Origin: Alisma plantago-aquatica
Lineage: Eukaryota > Streptophyta > Magnoliopsida > Alismatales > Alismataceae
Length of the DNA stretch: 64,000 nucleotides
Reading direction: 5' to 3'
Assembly: GCA_963693085.1 (NCBI GenBank)
Contig: OY856410.1
Coordinates: forward strand, 1,390,351,863 to 1,390,415,862
Shown here: one piece after another, positions 1 to 11,923 of the stretch
Layout of the letters: every line of letters starts with the position of its first letter
Numbering within the stretch: position 1 is the stretch's first letter
Made by a program: the position numbers and the translations under genes
Notes under the pieces: model-generated
Database searches by the model: none
What the model was told of the DNA's origin: nothing
The model's input: the letters and a program-made list of their open reading frames with translations, nothing else

Positions 1-1029
1 AAGGCTAGTTGATCACATCATAGGTTTTTCGTCAACATGACCATTACATGTTATGCATCCTTATCATACATTAGTTCCATTTATCTTACTCACTATACCA
101 TTAAGGTATTCAGAATTAGTGATAGGTAACTTTCTATTATGAGCATTAAGTATTTATTAGAGTTCAAGCATATGAACTATTCGTTAGATGACTTATTATA
201 TATTCATTTGTATATAAACAAACAAGTTAAGTTATAATTATTAATTGTTTGGTCAATAATAATCATATAAGCTCACTAATATGTTGTCCATGGAGTTAGG
301 ATTTCTAATTCCAAAGTGGCTAGATTTTTCTACGTATAGGATTCCATCCCCCTAAAAGGGATTTCATCCTCGAAATCAACAAATGAAAAATCTATGAAGA
401 TACTACTACTTCTACTCCACTTAAAAGGGTTGACTAAGTCAAACTAAGCTAGAGGTAAAAGAGTATGTGTAATCATGTATAAGGTCCAACACTAAATTGT
501 TTTATTAATCATTATTACCAAACTTCAATTCTAGTATAGGGTACACTAACCCTAAACATGAAAATCTAAGACTCATATAAGGAACTTAAGGATTACAAGA
601 TGATTTTATATGGATAACCAAATCATCATATTAGGATTTCTAAGGATACTCAACAATAAGGTAATATGCCAAAAGGTATGCTATTTCAGACATTCTATAT
701 CAGATCAGGCCAGGTCGGTGTCATATGAACTCGGGAGTCCCCGTAAACCAAGCCAGTGGCGTGGAGGAAAATATTGTCAGCCACCAAGTTCTGACCCTTT
801 CTACACACCATCACTTTCAACTTTGTGCCCTAGTATCTACCTAATAGGGTAATCACAAAAGAGTTGATTAAAGATGTATCTAATTTGAAACTATTATGGT
901 TCTAGAACAACCTTTCACCATAGGTTAATTCTAATTTGAACTAAAGGGATACTATATGAGGTAAGGGTTTCTAACTAAGGAGAAAAATTGAAATAGTCAA
1001 GACTCTGACTACCATTGGCTCTAATACCA
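1..1029 (-). mobile_element. Internal region (partial) of minus-strand Ty3-like element M1
   Basis: This stretch matches 62220-63247 in order and orientation, so it is a second copy of the same element's internal region. On the minus strand it begins with a primer-binding site next to LTR A. At about 338-384 (minus strand) it holds a purine-rich tract following a short remnant that reads like the last residues of a chromovirus pol (FEDE then basic/Gly residues). There is no long reading frame. The element runs off the left edge of the window. Confidence 0.55.
1017..1029 (-). other. Primer-binding site, initiator tRNA-Met type (M1)
   Basis: The minus strand reads TGGTATTAGAGCC, one base from the common plant LTR-element site TGGTATCAGAGCC. 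It lies directly after the ...ACAACA end of LTR A, which fixes the orientation of the element as minus. Confidence 0.7.
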
Positions 1030-4000
1030 TGTTGTAAAGAGTGAAAACCACCCTCTACTAATTATGGAAAACAAGGATCAATGAATAGCAACGATATTTT
1101 AAACTTTTGGCTATATTCAATTTAAATAAAGTGTACATTGAAATTTTCCCCAATATTAGTTTACATGCTTTATATAAAAGAATGGACCTAAGTAGAGGGA
1201 AACTGACTACATCAACATGTCTCCAAAAAAAATAACTTAACCAATCATTTCACGAGAGAAGGATAAACTCTTTTACTAGTCTTAGGCAGGTTCACCATGC
1301 TCTTGATGTGCACTCTGATCCTATACCTAGGTGGTTGGGGTCACCTAGCAAGAGGGGATAAAATGTATGTGTCAAAAAAGGATCAAGACATTTATAACCT
1401 TAAAGAAATAAATAATAAATATCCACTATACTAAGAGGGTCAAGAATATGAGGCAAATAAAACAATAAGAATTTTTGCCATGTTAAACAATAACAATTTA
1501 CATGCATGATTAAATGTGACTAAATTATACTAACATAGGGTTGAGGCACCTACCGGACCTCGACCTCTGGGTGAGGGAGAGTAACACATTCCCAAACACC
1601 CTAATATTTTATAAATTGGGGAGAGTGGTCATATTCCCCGGGGATCATGCCCAATTCCATGGGTTGTTTGTACTCATGTACACTATATTAGTTAATTAGT
1701 CATTTGTACACTATATTAGTTAATTAGTCATTATCATCATCATGCTAAAGAAATTCAATGAAAAATATACAGAATTTAGTAACAATTGCAAATGGGGTCC
1801 AAGACCCTCGAAATATTTATAGAAGAATTGCAAGAATGAAACAAACATGCTCCTGCCTCATTGGGAATTTAGGTGTGGATAAACAAAGCCCAACTTTAGG
1901 GTTAGAATGCACATGCCTCACTTGAGTTATCCTAGGTTTGTCTTTTCTTCAATTCTTGATGTTCAAGATCCTTAAATCCTAAATTTAAGTATTTTATCAC
2001 AAGGATTAGGGTTTGATGTAACTTAAGGGTTGAAACCCTAATTTTATACCTTCAAGACAAAATTTGACTTTGGGATTGAAAACTAGGCCAATCGATTGGT
2101 GATATCTTTCTAACTAGAAAACATATTTATTTCATTAGTTTGAGGTTAAAATGAATTACTTATCAATTTTAGAACATTTTATATAATTAAAATGGTAATC
2201 AAGATAAACATAAAAAAGGAATGAGAATCAATATTCAAAAGCCATAAAATTGGATTCCTCGTGAAAAATCCTTTCCAATAGGTATTTATTTTCATTTTTC
2301 TAATAAACCTACGAATTACTCAGGATAATTGAAATCTGACCAATCAGAAAATAGGAAAACTATAGTGTGATAGTCATTTAAATCATCGATTAAACACGAT
2401 GTAAATAATTGGTGAATGGATCAGAAAACTTAGATGTGTGTGACACATTAGTCAAGCACACATGGGTTAAAATTGTCATTTCCTAAAACATGTATCGACA
2501 CTTCAAAATCAAAACCGGTGTGTGTATTACCTAGAATGCCCTTGTAACTAAGATTATTCGATTAAAGCGGAATGTCTATTTGAATCATTCTATTACCTGG
2601 GTTCTTTCACCCCCATCCATGGCAGTAGCAGCTTAGCAAGGCTCTCATGACTTCACCTTGCACGAGGATTCCCACTACTTCCTGAGGGACTGATGCGATC
2701 ATCCATCTCCTCTCACCAAGACGAAGCCAATGACTCTTGTCTTTGGCGGGGAGGTCCATAGTAGCTCAAACGGTGCTCCGGCCATGGTCAGAAATAGGGG
2801 AAGGAGTCTAAAGCTCCACACCTCATAAAAACTACCATGCAGCTTCAACCGGGTGTTGGAAAACTGTCCAGGAGGTTGGGCGAGACCAAAGCAGGCGTCG
2901 TTGAGGGAGGAAATGCTATGCAATGACGAAATGTGAGAACGCTAGTGAGGGATCAAGGCTGAGCTATAGGGTACAATAGTTGGGGAAATTTCAAGGAAAA
3001 CAGAGACTAGGAATGTGAAGAACGCAAGTGCAAGGCAAACAGAGACTGGGAAGGTGAAGAAGGGAGGTGGGCGATGATTACTGTGCCATCAATTGACCAG
3101 AAGGTGGAGGAAAGGGCGATTCTTAAGTAGAGTTCACTAGAGAAGAAAATGGTCTAGGTCGGGGAGTTTGAGGGTGGTTGAGGAGAAATTGGAGGAGGAC
3201 GAGCGTTGTGTGGTGTCTGAGAGTGCTCAACATGCCTTTATACAGCCACGAGGTGAGCTATAGAGCCCTCAGCAAATCGTGGCAAAGAGGAGGTGGAAAG
3301 GCATGATGGGTGTTTAGCACAATGTGCGTTTCAGAGCATGAGTGAAGGCTTGCATTGATCGTCAGAGGAAGGCAGACTCAACAGCGAAGAGAGCGAGTGA
3401 AATGGTTGAGTATTGGCTGAGAAATTGATCAGGGAGCAAAGTCGGTAAAAATGACCATGGTCCACATTTTAACTGAGGAAGATGACGACATTTGAGCTGT
3501 GGGATCAGCTTTTGGCTCAAAGATGATGGAATGTTGGTCGTTAGATGCAACACATGTGCTCTGAATTGTTGTTGAAATGTGTGGCAGCGAAAAATAACTG
3601 AAACTACAGCTTAAATGTGAGATGTAAATGAAGTCAGATTAATTTCTTAATAAAACCATTTTCAAATTGTACAAAATCAATTTAAGGTGTCAAACATGGG
3701 TCAAATGACCTCAAAATAACACCACATGCTAATTTTAATGCCTAGATTAATTCCGTGTAATTACATTTTCATTTTTCAAAAGGTATGTTCATCAAACACT
3801 ACATGGTCCATTAATGTATATATTAATGCATTTTAAAATGGTGAATTAATACAAAAATATTTTCTTATCAATTACTTTAATTAAATTCGAGAGAATTATT
3901 ATAATTTCATTCAAGTGTCATGTTCCACCTCTTATTCTTCTTTTTAATGCTTTAAATACAATTTGGAGGAGAGAGGAGATAAGAGGGTGATTAGCACATT

Positions 4001-4321
4001 AATTGACTCAATTTCATATTAACTCTTATTTATTATTCCAAAAAGCCACAATTAACACAAACTACTCATTATCTCTCATAATTGTTCAATCTGCATTATT
4101 AGACTCTAAGTTTGAGATATTTGTGCAAACACCCATTCCATGTGATGAATGTGGGTAAAATGTGGTTTAAGTCATCAAGTTTAGCTCAAATTCAACATTG
4201 TGTCCAAAATAGACAGAAAAGATAGGAAAATTTTGGGAAAAGTCCAAAAGGACATAAAGGATATAAAAAGCTTGAAAATGGGTAAATTGTGAAAGAATAT
4301 GAGATTTAATATGTTTCAATA
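1030..4321 (-). repeat. LTR A of minus-strand Ty3-like family
   Basis: On the minus strand the LTR starts near 4321 (TATTGAAACAT, matching TGTTGTAACAT at 61363) and ends ...CTTTACAACA at 1030, beside the primer-binding site. The first 750 bases on the plus side match LTR C (63248-64000); 1551-1940 matches 6911-7270 in LTR B; about 3900-4321 matches 61030-61363. The stretch at 2600-3560 is G/A-rich on the plus strand (pyrimidine-rich on the transcribed strand) and may be the LTR's untranslated leader. Short frames inside have no recognisable domain. Confidence 0.65.
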
Positions 4322-6454
4322 CCTAATTCTAGAGCAAGTCCAATGACAATCCTCAGAGCATGGTGTTTCCAGATCTCACAATACTTGGATGACATTTAGG
4401 GCGGTCTCATTGTGTGACACCATGGACGACGACTGGAGTAGTCATGCTACATGTTGGAGACAACCTCCACACCTCTATCATGGTCAATGCAGACCACTAG
4501 GAATTCCTCGTTGCACTTTAGCAGAGCTAATGCGGAGGAGTTTGTCACTTTGATGTCAATGTTCTAGTGCTGACTTGTTCTCCCTTGCTATCTCTCCCTC
4601 TATGGGTAAGACTTTGTTGGCCTCTCACATTACCACAAATATGACAGGAAAACATTTGTCAATGTTTGTGTATTACGAAAGCCATGACTACCCCTGTATT
4701 CATAGGAGGGTTAGGTTTATGGTTTCTAAATCAACTGCTAGTTGAAGAGAAAACTTTCATGAATTTTTAGCTACTACGGTTCACAAGTCTGTCGAATCAA
4801 CACTTGAGTCATCAACTCGCACCTTAGTTGGTCGAGTGAACTCCCACTTGACCAATTGAAATAGTTTCCTAGTTACAAACATATTGTCTTTCAATGCAAT
4901 GATATATGCACAACTTGTCGTCAACATAAATCCTTGATCCAATCTTACTGATCATCTAGTTGGTCAACATGACACTTGAATTGGTGACTCAACACATGAA
5001 TTGATCGACTCAATACATTAGCTAGTGACTCACGTACCCAGTCATCCAATGTTGTTTATATTGATTACTTAAAAACTATAGTAATCAATTCAAACCCTGT
5101 ATATGAGTAAATTTTGACGACCTCACTTTTCAACATCCTTCAATTACGGGAAGACCCAAAAAGTTTAGGGTCATTACATGAAATTCCCAAGGATCCAGAT
5201 TTAACCAAATATCATATAATAGAAAATAATTTATTAAATTCAAATATTGTTTACAAGATGCTCCTGTGAGTTACTTGAATTTCTATCATTGGCATTGTAC
5301 ACATGAGAAGAAGTATCTATCTAATCCTCTTTTACTTGGCTTTATTTCCTTCAAGTATATTTCATTTGATACATCATATCTTGTCATCTTCATATATTGC
5401 ATTTACCTAAAATAGCTTGAAACATAGAATGGATCAACATATAAAAATGTATTGTGTACAAGGGGTACTTGCAAAAATGTACAAGTACATAACAACATAT
5501 AATAAATTAATTACTTGCAAATAAGAACTACCATTTTCTTTGCATATTCTAATTCATACCTGATGTGCTAACTTGGGTGTAACCACTATCTCTCCAGTGC
5601 TCGTGTGCATCACCCCTCGATGCATGTCATCCTAGGGTTCAAAACATGATATCTTTATTTATGTGATACTCATAGTGGCATTGTAATTGAATAAAATGTA
5701 AATAAACACCAAATATTTTAAATCAAAAATCCTTGAGAAACACTCAGAAAACACCGATAAACTATATTTCTGGTAGTCATAAGGGTAACCATGTACCTTT
5801 TGTAGAAGCATGCAAATCTTGGAATCATAGTTTAAGCATATTTTCCAATAAAGCAATCAAATCAAGCAATCAACATTTAATCTGCGTGTGTATAAAACCT
5901 AAAGTGTCACTATCACATTATTGAGATAAAGCCCTACTCGAATCCCAATCAAGGTTTTATGATTATCTTGGGTTCAGATGAGGAAGAAGGGTACAAAGCC
6001 TAATTACAATACCTATTAACGATTAGGTGAAACCCTATCCAACTTATCCTTACACTATGGACATTTAGATCTGATTAAGTTCATTATGATTATTCACATG
6101 TTATTCTCTTTAACTTCAAAATCCTAATTAATCATGTATGTGATTATTGATCTTGAAACCCCGATTATCATCATCATCATTATCATCATTGTATGAATTC
6201 TTCATCCTATTCAACAATATCAGTTATATTTCATGGAAAAATATTTAACATGATCAATAACATATTCATTAAAACTAGGTATTATATGCTTTTGTTATCA
6301 CTAATGGTTGCATCCTTAAGTACTTTTTTGATTTGGGGCAAAATTAAACCATCAAACCAATTTCATTGGATTCTACACATTTTTTTGATGAAATCTATAT
6401 ATAGTATCAATATCATCTATGTTATCATCTATTTATTAAAATTAATGTAAGATA
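4322..6454. other. AT-rich non-coding spacer
   Basis: No gene seen. The sequence after LTR A does not match the internal region of the M2 element, so it is older flank or a different repeat. At 4790-5060 there is a cluster of short TTGGTCGA / GACTCAA-type motifs resembling the palindrome clusters of LTR U3 regions, perhaps an eroded solo LTR. A short (ATC)n tract lies at 6166-6190. Confidence 0.5.
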
Positions 6455-6745
6455 TATTTGTCTGGCAAGAGTAGCTCGGGTAGTAAGATCTCGGTAAGTC
6501 CCAATGAAGGACTCAGGTTTGAACATCATCGAAGGCACTTTGCGACGGAGATCCATGTTGTATTGGCATGGGAGGGGGTAAAGAGCTGCAGCGGCCAGGG
6601 CTCTCGTGCGACACACCTACGTCAGGTTGCTATCATGTTGGGCAGCAACCGTGACGGGTAAAGAGGTGTGTTGCCTTGCGTTCTACTGGGCCAGGATGAG
6701 TACTTCATTGCTGATGGGTCTAAAGGGCCCATTAATGCTCTTTTT
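6455..6745 (+). mobile_element. Possible tRNA-derived SINE
   Basis: A GC-richer island in AT-rich surroundings. Around 6468-6486 (GTAGCTCGGGTAGTAAGA) it resembles a tRNA A box, and about 35 bp downstream GGTTTGAACAT (near 6516-6527) partly resembles a B box. It ends near a T-run at 6740. No target duplication was established. It could equally be a fragment of some other repeat. Confidence 0.28.
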
Positions 6746-6910
6746 GTGGAAGAATAAGATAAGCTCTTCAAAAGATGGGAAATATTGTCAGGGGCATAGT
6801 GGGCTTTATTTCTTTATAACAAATAAGGTAAAACGAAGAGGAAGTTAGGTTTGGAGGCTATTTTTATAATAAAATATAAGTTGTATTAGCCATAAAATGG
6901 GTGTTATCAA
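6746..6910. other. Short non-coding stretch between island and LTR B
   Basis: AT-rich, no feature recognised. Homology to LTRs A and C begins abruptly at about 6911, so LTR B has lost its last ~500 bp here. Confidence 0.4.
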
Positions 6911-8311
6911 TGAGGCACCTACCTAACCTCAATCTCTGGGTGAGGGAGAGTAACACATTCCCAAGCACCGTAATATATATAAAATGGGGAGAGTGGTCAC
7001 ATTCCGCTAGGAGAATTAATACATGCCCACTATGGGTGGTTTGTACTCATGTACACTACATTAGTTAATTAGTCATTTACATCATCATGCTAAAAATGCT
7101 CAATGGCAAATTTAAGAAATTGTTAACTTTTGCAAGTGGGGTCCAAGATCCTAGTATAATTTCAATGAAATAACAAGAATTATTGAAACTAAGGTATAGG
7201 CTCATGCCTCATTGGGAAAAATAGGATTGGATAAAAATATGCCAAACTTAATGTTAGAATGCACATACAAAAATAGGGTTGCACATACCTCTTTTCACAC
7301 ATAAGGGTTAACTTGAATAGTATACTTTGGTCCACAAAGTCAACTTTTCATCCTAGAAATGCATTATGTGTGTTAGCCAAGTCAAGGTGAACAAATTCAT
7401 TCCTATTATATTTTTGTTTTATCCTTACCCAATTTCCGATCATCTAATGTCATGTTAGGGTTTATGATTTTAATCTTTGTTGAAAGAATATGTGATGTTT
7501 TATATAACAGTCTTAATTCTAATTACCCAACTTTAGCCACATAAGTCTATGTAACTCATATATTTGTGGTTAATAATATGTACTCTTCCAATTTAGGTTT
7601 AATGATGTCATTCTCTTCTCTATAATATGAATCCATATTATTCCTAACATCATGCTTGTCATGTATATTGGTGGGCATGCACATTTCATTATCTAGTTCT
7701 TGTGCATGCCATGAGTAAGAGTATGAAATTTGTAGATACTTAAAAAGTAGTTTTTGATATATCCCAACCAATAAGTCACTCATAGTCGTGTTACTAGTAA
7801 TGCATTCTTATACAGTTTTCAAGTTCCTGTGGTTCAATTTAGTTGAGAGTGTTTCCTAGATTCATATATATTTCTAGTTGTCATGTAATGCACCTTTATA
7901 TGGTTTCTAATGTAAAGGATACATTAAAATAAGCATACACTCACTAATGATTCTTAGGACTTGATAAAGTATACAATAAGAAATTAGGGATATTCATTAA
8001 TCATTTTGGATATCAATCTATCATGGTCTTATACAATATCTTCTATTTAATATCATGTATCCACTTAAACATATCATTAGAGGTTTGATTTCATGCAATC
8101 TAATATTTACATTTGTATACAACAAAGTTGATAGGTAAGCTAATTGACTAGTTCATGTTATGGTTTTAAATAACTATATTATCATTACTCCATACTTATC
8201 CCATATTTATAATCTATTTTATAAAACAAAACTATTGAATGTGAAATGAAGATTTACATGTCTAGGGTTACCATGGAGGTTGCATGTCTGGTTGATTCAC
8301 AATGAGTTCGG
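6911..8311 (-). repeat. LTR B, fragment 1 (truncated)
   Basis: From the GAGGCACCTAC block onward this follows LTR C (63760-64000) and LTR A (1551-1940) closely. The match fades after about 7270, where further diverged or inserted DNA continues to the copia element. It is the 3'-ward part of LTR B; the remainder lies at 17577-17948 and 59625-61363. Confidence 0.55.
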
Positions 8312-9502
8312 TGTTGGTATGTATGCCCATAGAGCAAGTCATATGATGATTGTAATGGGATACTTTGTAAATGATTTGAATAATAATAAAGGCAATTTCC
8401 AATCTATATGTTTAAACTGTTTCTGAGATGATGGTGTAACATGATAGATGTCTAAAGTTTGTTTTACTCAATGACGTATGCTTTTAGGTTAAGGACCTAA
8501 ACGATGAGATCATACGGATGTTAAGAGTATACATTCTTGTATAGTCCCTAGTCGGTTGTTATTGTGGAAATAACCATAGACATCAATAACACTAAAGACT
8601 AGATTGTGTGTTGGTTGATGACAGAATCTCATTAGTCATGATATGGTGCTATCAAACCAAGCACATAGGTACTTGTTAGAGAACAAGGTACCGGACAGAC
8701 CCACCGTGAGAGTGACACATGGAACCATGGCATGGTAGTCACAGTCAGCTCTCACAGTGATGGTGGTGAGTGTGATTTCTTTGACCTGAAATCACTGCAC
8801 TCAACACATGTCGTTGGGTACACTTTGACATCATCAAACGCAGTCCTGAAACATGGGTTGTTATAAAGGTGATGATTGGGTGGCTTTGACACATGGGGCT
8901 TTTGAGGGGTGAGTGATAGATATGGGATTTGTCCCTCCTAAGGGAGTTTGATATCCTTGGCAACTTGATGAGTAGGATTGAGAAAGGCATGTGCATGCAC
9001 GTGTCAATCAATATGTGATATTGATGTCATACACATCTCACTCGGTCTACTCTGAGATCAAGGGAATGAATGAACATTGACAGGATGACTGTTCCATGCC
9101 TCGAGTTCATTCTGGATATCAGTGACAAAGGAATTATACATTCACTGTAACACCATTCACGGATTGTAGGATGAAAGTTGTTCTCCAACTTTCTACTTTC
9201 ACTTGGGTAGCACTGATGTGTGACTAGGCACCGCTCTTTTCTTGTGAAGTCATAAGTGTTATGGACTTTCACTGCCAACGTGAAATGGACCTGCAGGGTC
9301 ACACACATAGGATTTAACCTGGAAGAGGAGTTTTTTCCACAAAGCAATGTTTAGATTGAATACTAAAGGAGTTTAGTAGTTCAATTAAACACTCAATCAG
9401 TCGATGGCTCAATATCGTATGGTTCAAGGTGTTGGACGCATTGATTGGAGTATCGGATTGATTGAAATCGCAATTGACTGATTTTGCCCAACCTTTTCTC
9501 CC

Positions 9503-9910
9503 AACCGATCGGTTCATGTGATGAACCGGTCTGCTGAGGTTGCTGAACCGGTCGGCTGGAGTGTCCAGGCCGATCGGCTCATGCCCAGGTTGAAATGACC
9601 GGTTCAAGGGTTGAACCGATCGGCTCAACTGGTGCAACCGACCAGTTGGGAAAAGTCATGTCGGAAAGAATTTTCCTTTGGTTTCAAATTGCCCAATTCG
9701 ATTGGGAATAACATTGGTATTCGATACCAATTGGGAACGAAACAAGGAAAGTCTTTTTGAGCCGGATTAGGACTATGAACCGATCGGTTCAGGGCACCAA
9801 CCGATCGGTTGGAGTGCCCCAAACGATCGGCTCAGGTCCAACCGATCGGCTCAATGGCCGAACCGATCGGTTCAGTTGTGAACCGATCATTTCAAGTTGC
9901 GAACCGGTTG
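9503..9910 (+). repeat. Cluster of ACCGATCGGT palindromes in copia U3
   Basis: Two groups of imperfect repeats centred on the palindrome AACCGATCGGTT and variants with one to three changes, spaced about 20-22 bp apart in the second group (9778-9910). It ends about 85 bp upstream of the TATA box, the position expected of an enhancer-like element. The same cluster is in the 3' LTR, and looser copies occur in the leader at about 11003-11180. Confidence 0.8.
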
Positions 9911-9995
9911 CCTTTTGTGGAAAATTCTCGAACCCTTCTACTCCTGCTTTAGTCCCGTATTGCCGGGCACAGAGAACCCTGTCCCATGACCCGCC

Positions 9996-10005
9996 TATAT
10001 ATATA
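9996..10005 (+). promoter_or_regulatory. TATA box of copia 5' LTR
   Basis: TATATATATA in a GC-rich setting, conserved in the 3' LTR at 17011-17020, just downstream of the palindrome cluster. Transcription would start about 30 bp later, near the CTTCTCAGAGTAC block. Confidence 0.7.
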
Positions 10006-10562
10006 CGGGTATTGGGGGCTTCTCAGAGTACAACTCAGTGCAAGTTGATTGCTCTGCAAAGTTGTCGTTCTCTCTGGTTTTGGTAACTGATAGAGAGCCC
10101 GAGCAAGTGCTTCCCGCAAAGGGAGGTGCATCAAGGGAAGGACAACTGCAGTTGCAATTGACAGCAGGAGAGTGTGTTGATGACTAGTACGTCAACAGGA
10201 GGGTGCGACTCCTTCCACTTCCTTGTGGGACAAGGAGAGTGGAGTTCCGGGTGGTCCGTGTGGACTACTTCAGATGAGGGAGGTCACTGCCGCTCAGGAG
10301 GACAACTGTCATCCGACAGTCCGGTAGGAGGAGGATTCTTCAGTCTCGGTGCGACCAGGAGCTGCACAGACACCGTCCAAGACCGGAGGTGAAGACCGCG
10401 CAAGGCGCGTGGTATTGTCGTCGAGCAAGCCTCGGGACAAGGTATGATTCACAAACCATTTTTTCTATTATATAGATGTTGACACGATTCCTTTTGTTCC
10501 GGGTTTGGGGAGACATTTTTTTTTGTTTCCGCTGCTTCTCTGCCTCCTCAAAAACCTAACAG

Positions 10563-10575
10563 TGGTATCAGAGCC
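10563..10575 (+). other. Primer-binding site, initiator tRNA-Met type (copia)
   Basis: TGGTATCAGAGCC begins two bases after the LTR end, the usual copia arrangement. Confidence 0.93.
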
Positions 10576-11923
10576 ACATCAACCGCTCTATATTTTAGGA
10601 TTATTGATATGATCAATTTTGGTTTGTCGCCTTTATTTATTGCATGCGATGCGAATAATATTGGCTTTATACATGTCCAATCCACAAATCCCTAATATAC
10701 ATATATGATATGTAATATTAATGCACTCGATACGCGTCGCCCTTAAACGAGTTTTGTGGTGGATGTGTAGCATGATTATGGCCTATAAACCCCTATATCT
10801 GTGTATGGTTGTTTGTATGGTTGCTTGCATCTCGGTCTGCGCACCTATTCCCTTTCTCATATTCCTGATGTAACTCGAAATAATTCGAGAGTTCTTTTCC
10901 TACCTTTGCTCCCCCCGAATGTAACTCGGGGTTTCTCAATTCAATTGTAAATAGGATAGATTTTATTTCTTGTTATGTCAAAGAATGACGGACAACCTGA
11001 AGACGATCGGTTCAAGGAGTGAACCGATCAGTTGGTGATCCAGACGGCCGGTTCGAGGAACAAGATGAGCAGGTGGCGACCTGAGGAGATGCACGATGAC
11101 CGGTGAACCGATCGGCTGGAGGCGCCAGTCAATCGGCTGGTGGCACCCGAACAACCTACCTGATGGCGAGCCGATCAGTCATGGAGATGAGTTGTTCAAA
11201 CCCAGAAAGGCAGGCACAAATTTCATCTTGTACAGGTTGCATATGATGTAAACCTAGATGACCGTGATTCCTCTTGGCTCGAGGAATCACAAATAGGATG
11301 GCCATAATCATTGCTTTTTATCGTTTATGCATGTTTTCTGTGGGATATAGCATGTATATGATACATACTATATATTGTGGTGATTGGATATGTATATGTA
11401 TATAAAACAAAATCCTTCATTAAATATTAAGTTTTAGATGCCTTCCAAATGCGACACATGTGAAAAGCTTGATCGACCAAGTGTGAGCACGCCCAAGCGT
11501 GGTGCACCGTCTATCTCGTGGAAGCGTGAAGGATGAATATGTGGGTCTGCCCAAGCAGGGTGCATGTTCATTGTGTTGGCTTTGGGTTGAACTTAACAAG
11601 GTGACCTAGATAGGATCTAGCGCCTTGAGGCATGGAGATGATCATTGCAAGGAGTTTCATATGACATCTTTCAAGAGTTGCATATGATGCAATTGGCAAG
11701 AGTTGCCTACCTGGAAGATCTGAGTTGTGGGTGACAGCCCAAGCTGGTCCATGGCTCAGAGGATTTCAGGATCTTGACCCACTAGAAGATTGTACGCTGC
11801 AATCTTCTGAATTGATGGTGAGGGCTATCAATTTGAGTCAAAATAGTGGGAGCAGTAATTAATTAAAGGCCTAATTAACTATCATCAAATTTTATTCAAA
11901 TCAAATCAAAAGGGTTTTGACAA
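10576..11923 (+). other. Copia untranslated leader
   Basis: No reading frame of note. It holds further CCGATCGG-like motifs at about 11003-11180 and AT-rich sequence. No capsid coding sequence is recognisable; residual gag begins at about 11924-12200. Confidence 0.7.

Larger units (their letters stand above)
8312..10561 (+). repeat. Copia 5' LTR
   Basis: 2,250 bp, TG...CA ends, followed directly by the primer-binding site. Its U3 holds the CCGATCGG palindrome cluster (9503-9910) and a TATA box (9996). The region after the TATA box, about 10030-10561, is the presumed R/U5. Confidence 0.93.

Noticed and set aside
2699..3553. Possible small host genes in the G/A-rich stretch of LTR A
   Set aside because: The frames are short and domain-free, and the stretch corresponds to G/A-rich sequence at 59630-60660 in LTR B, so it is LTR sequence.
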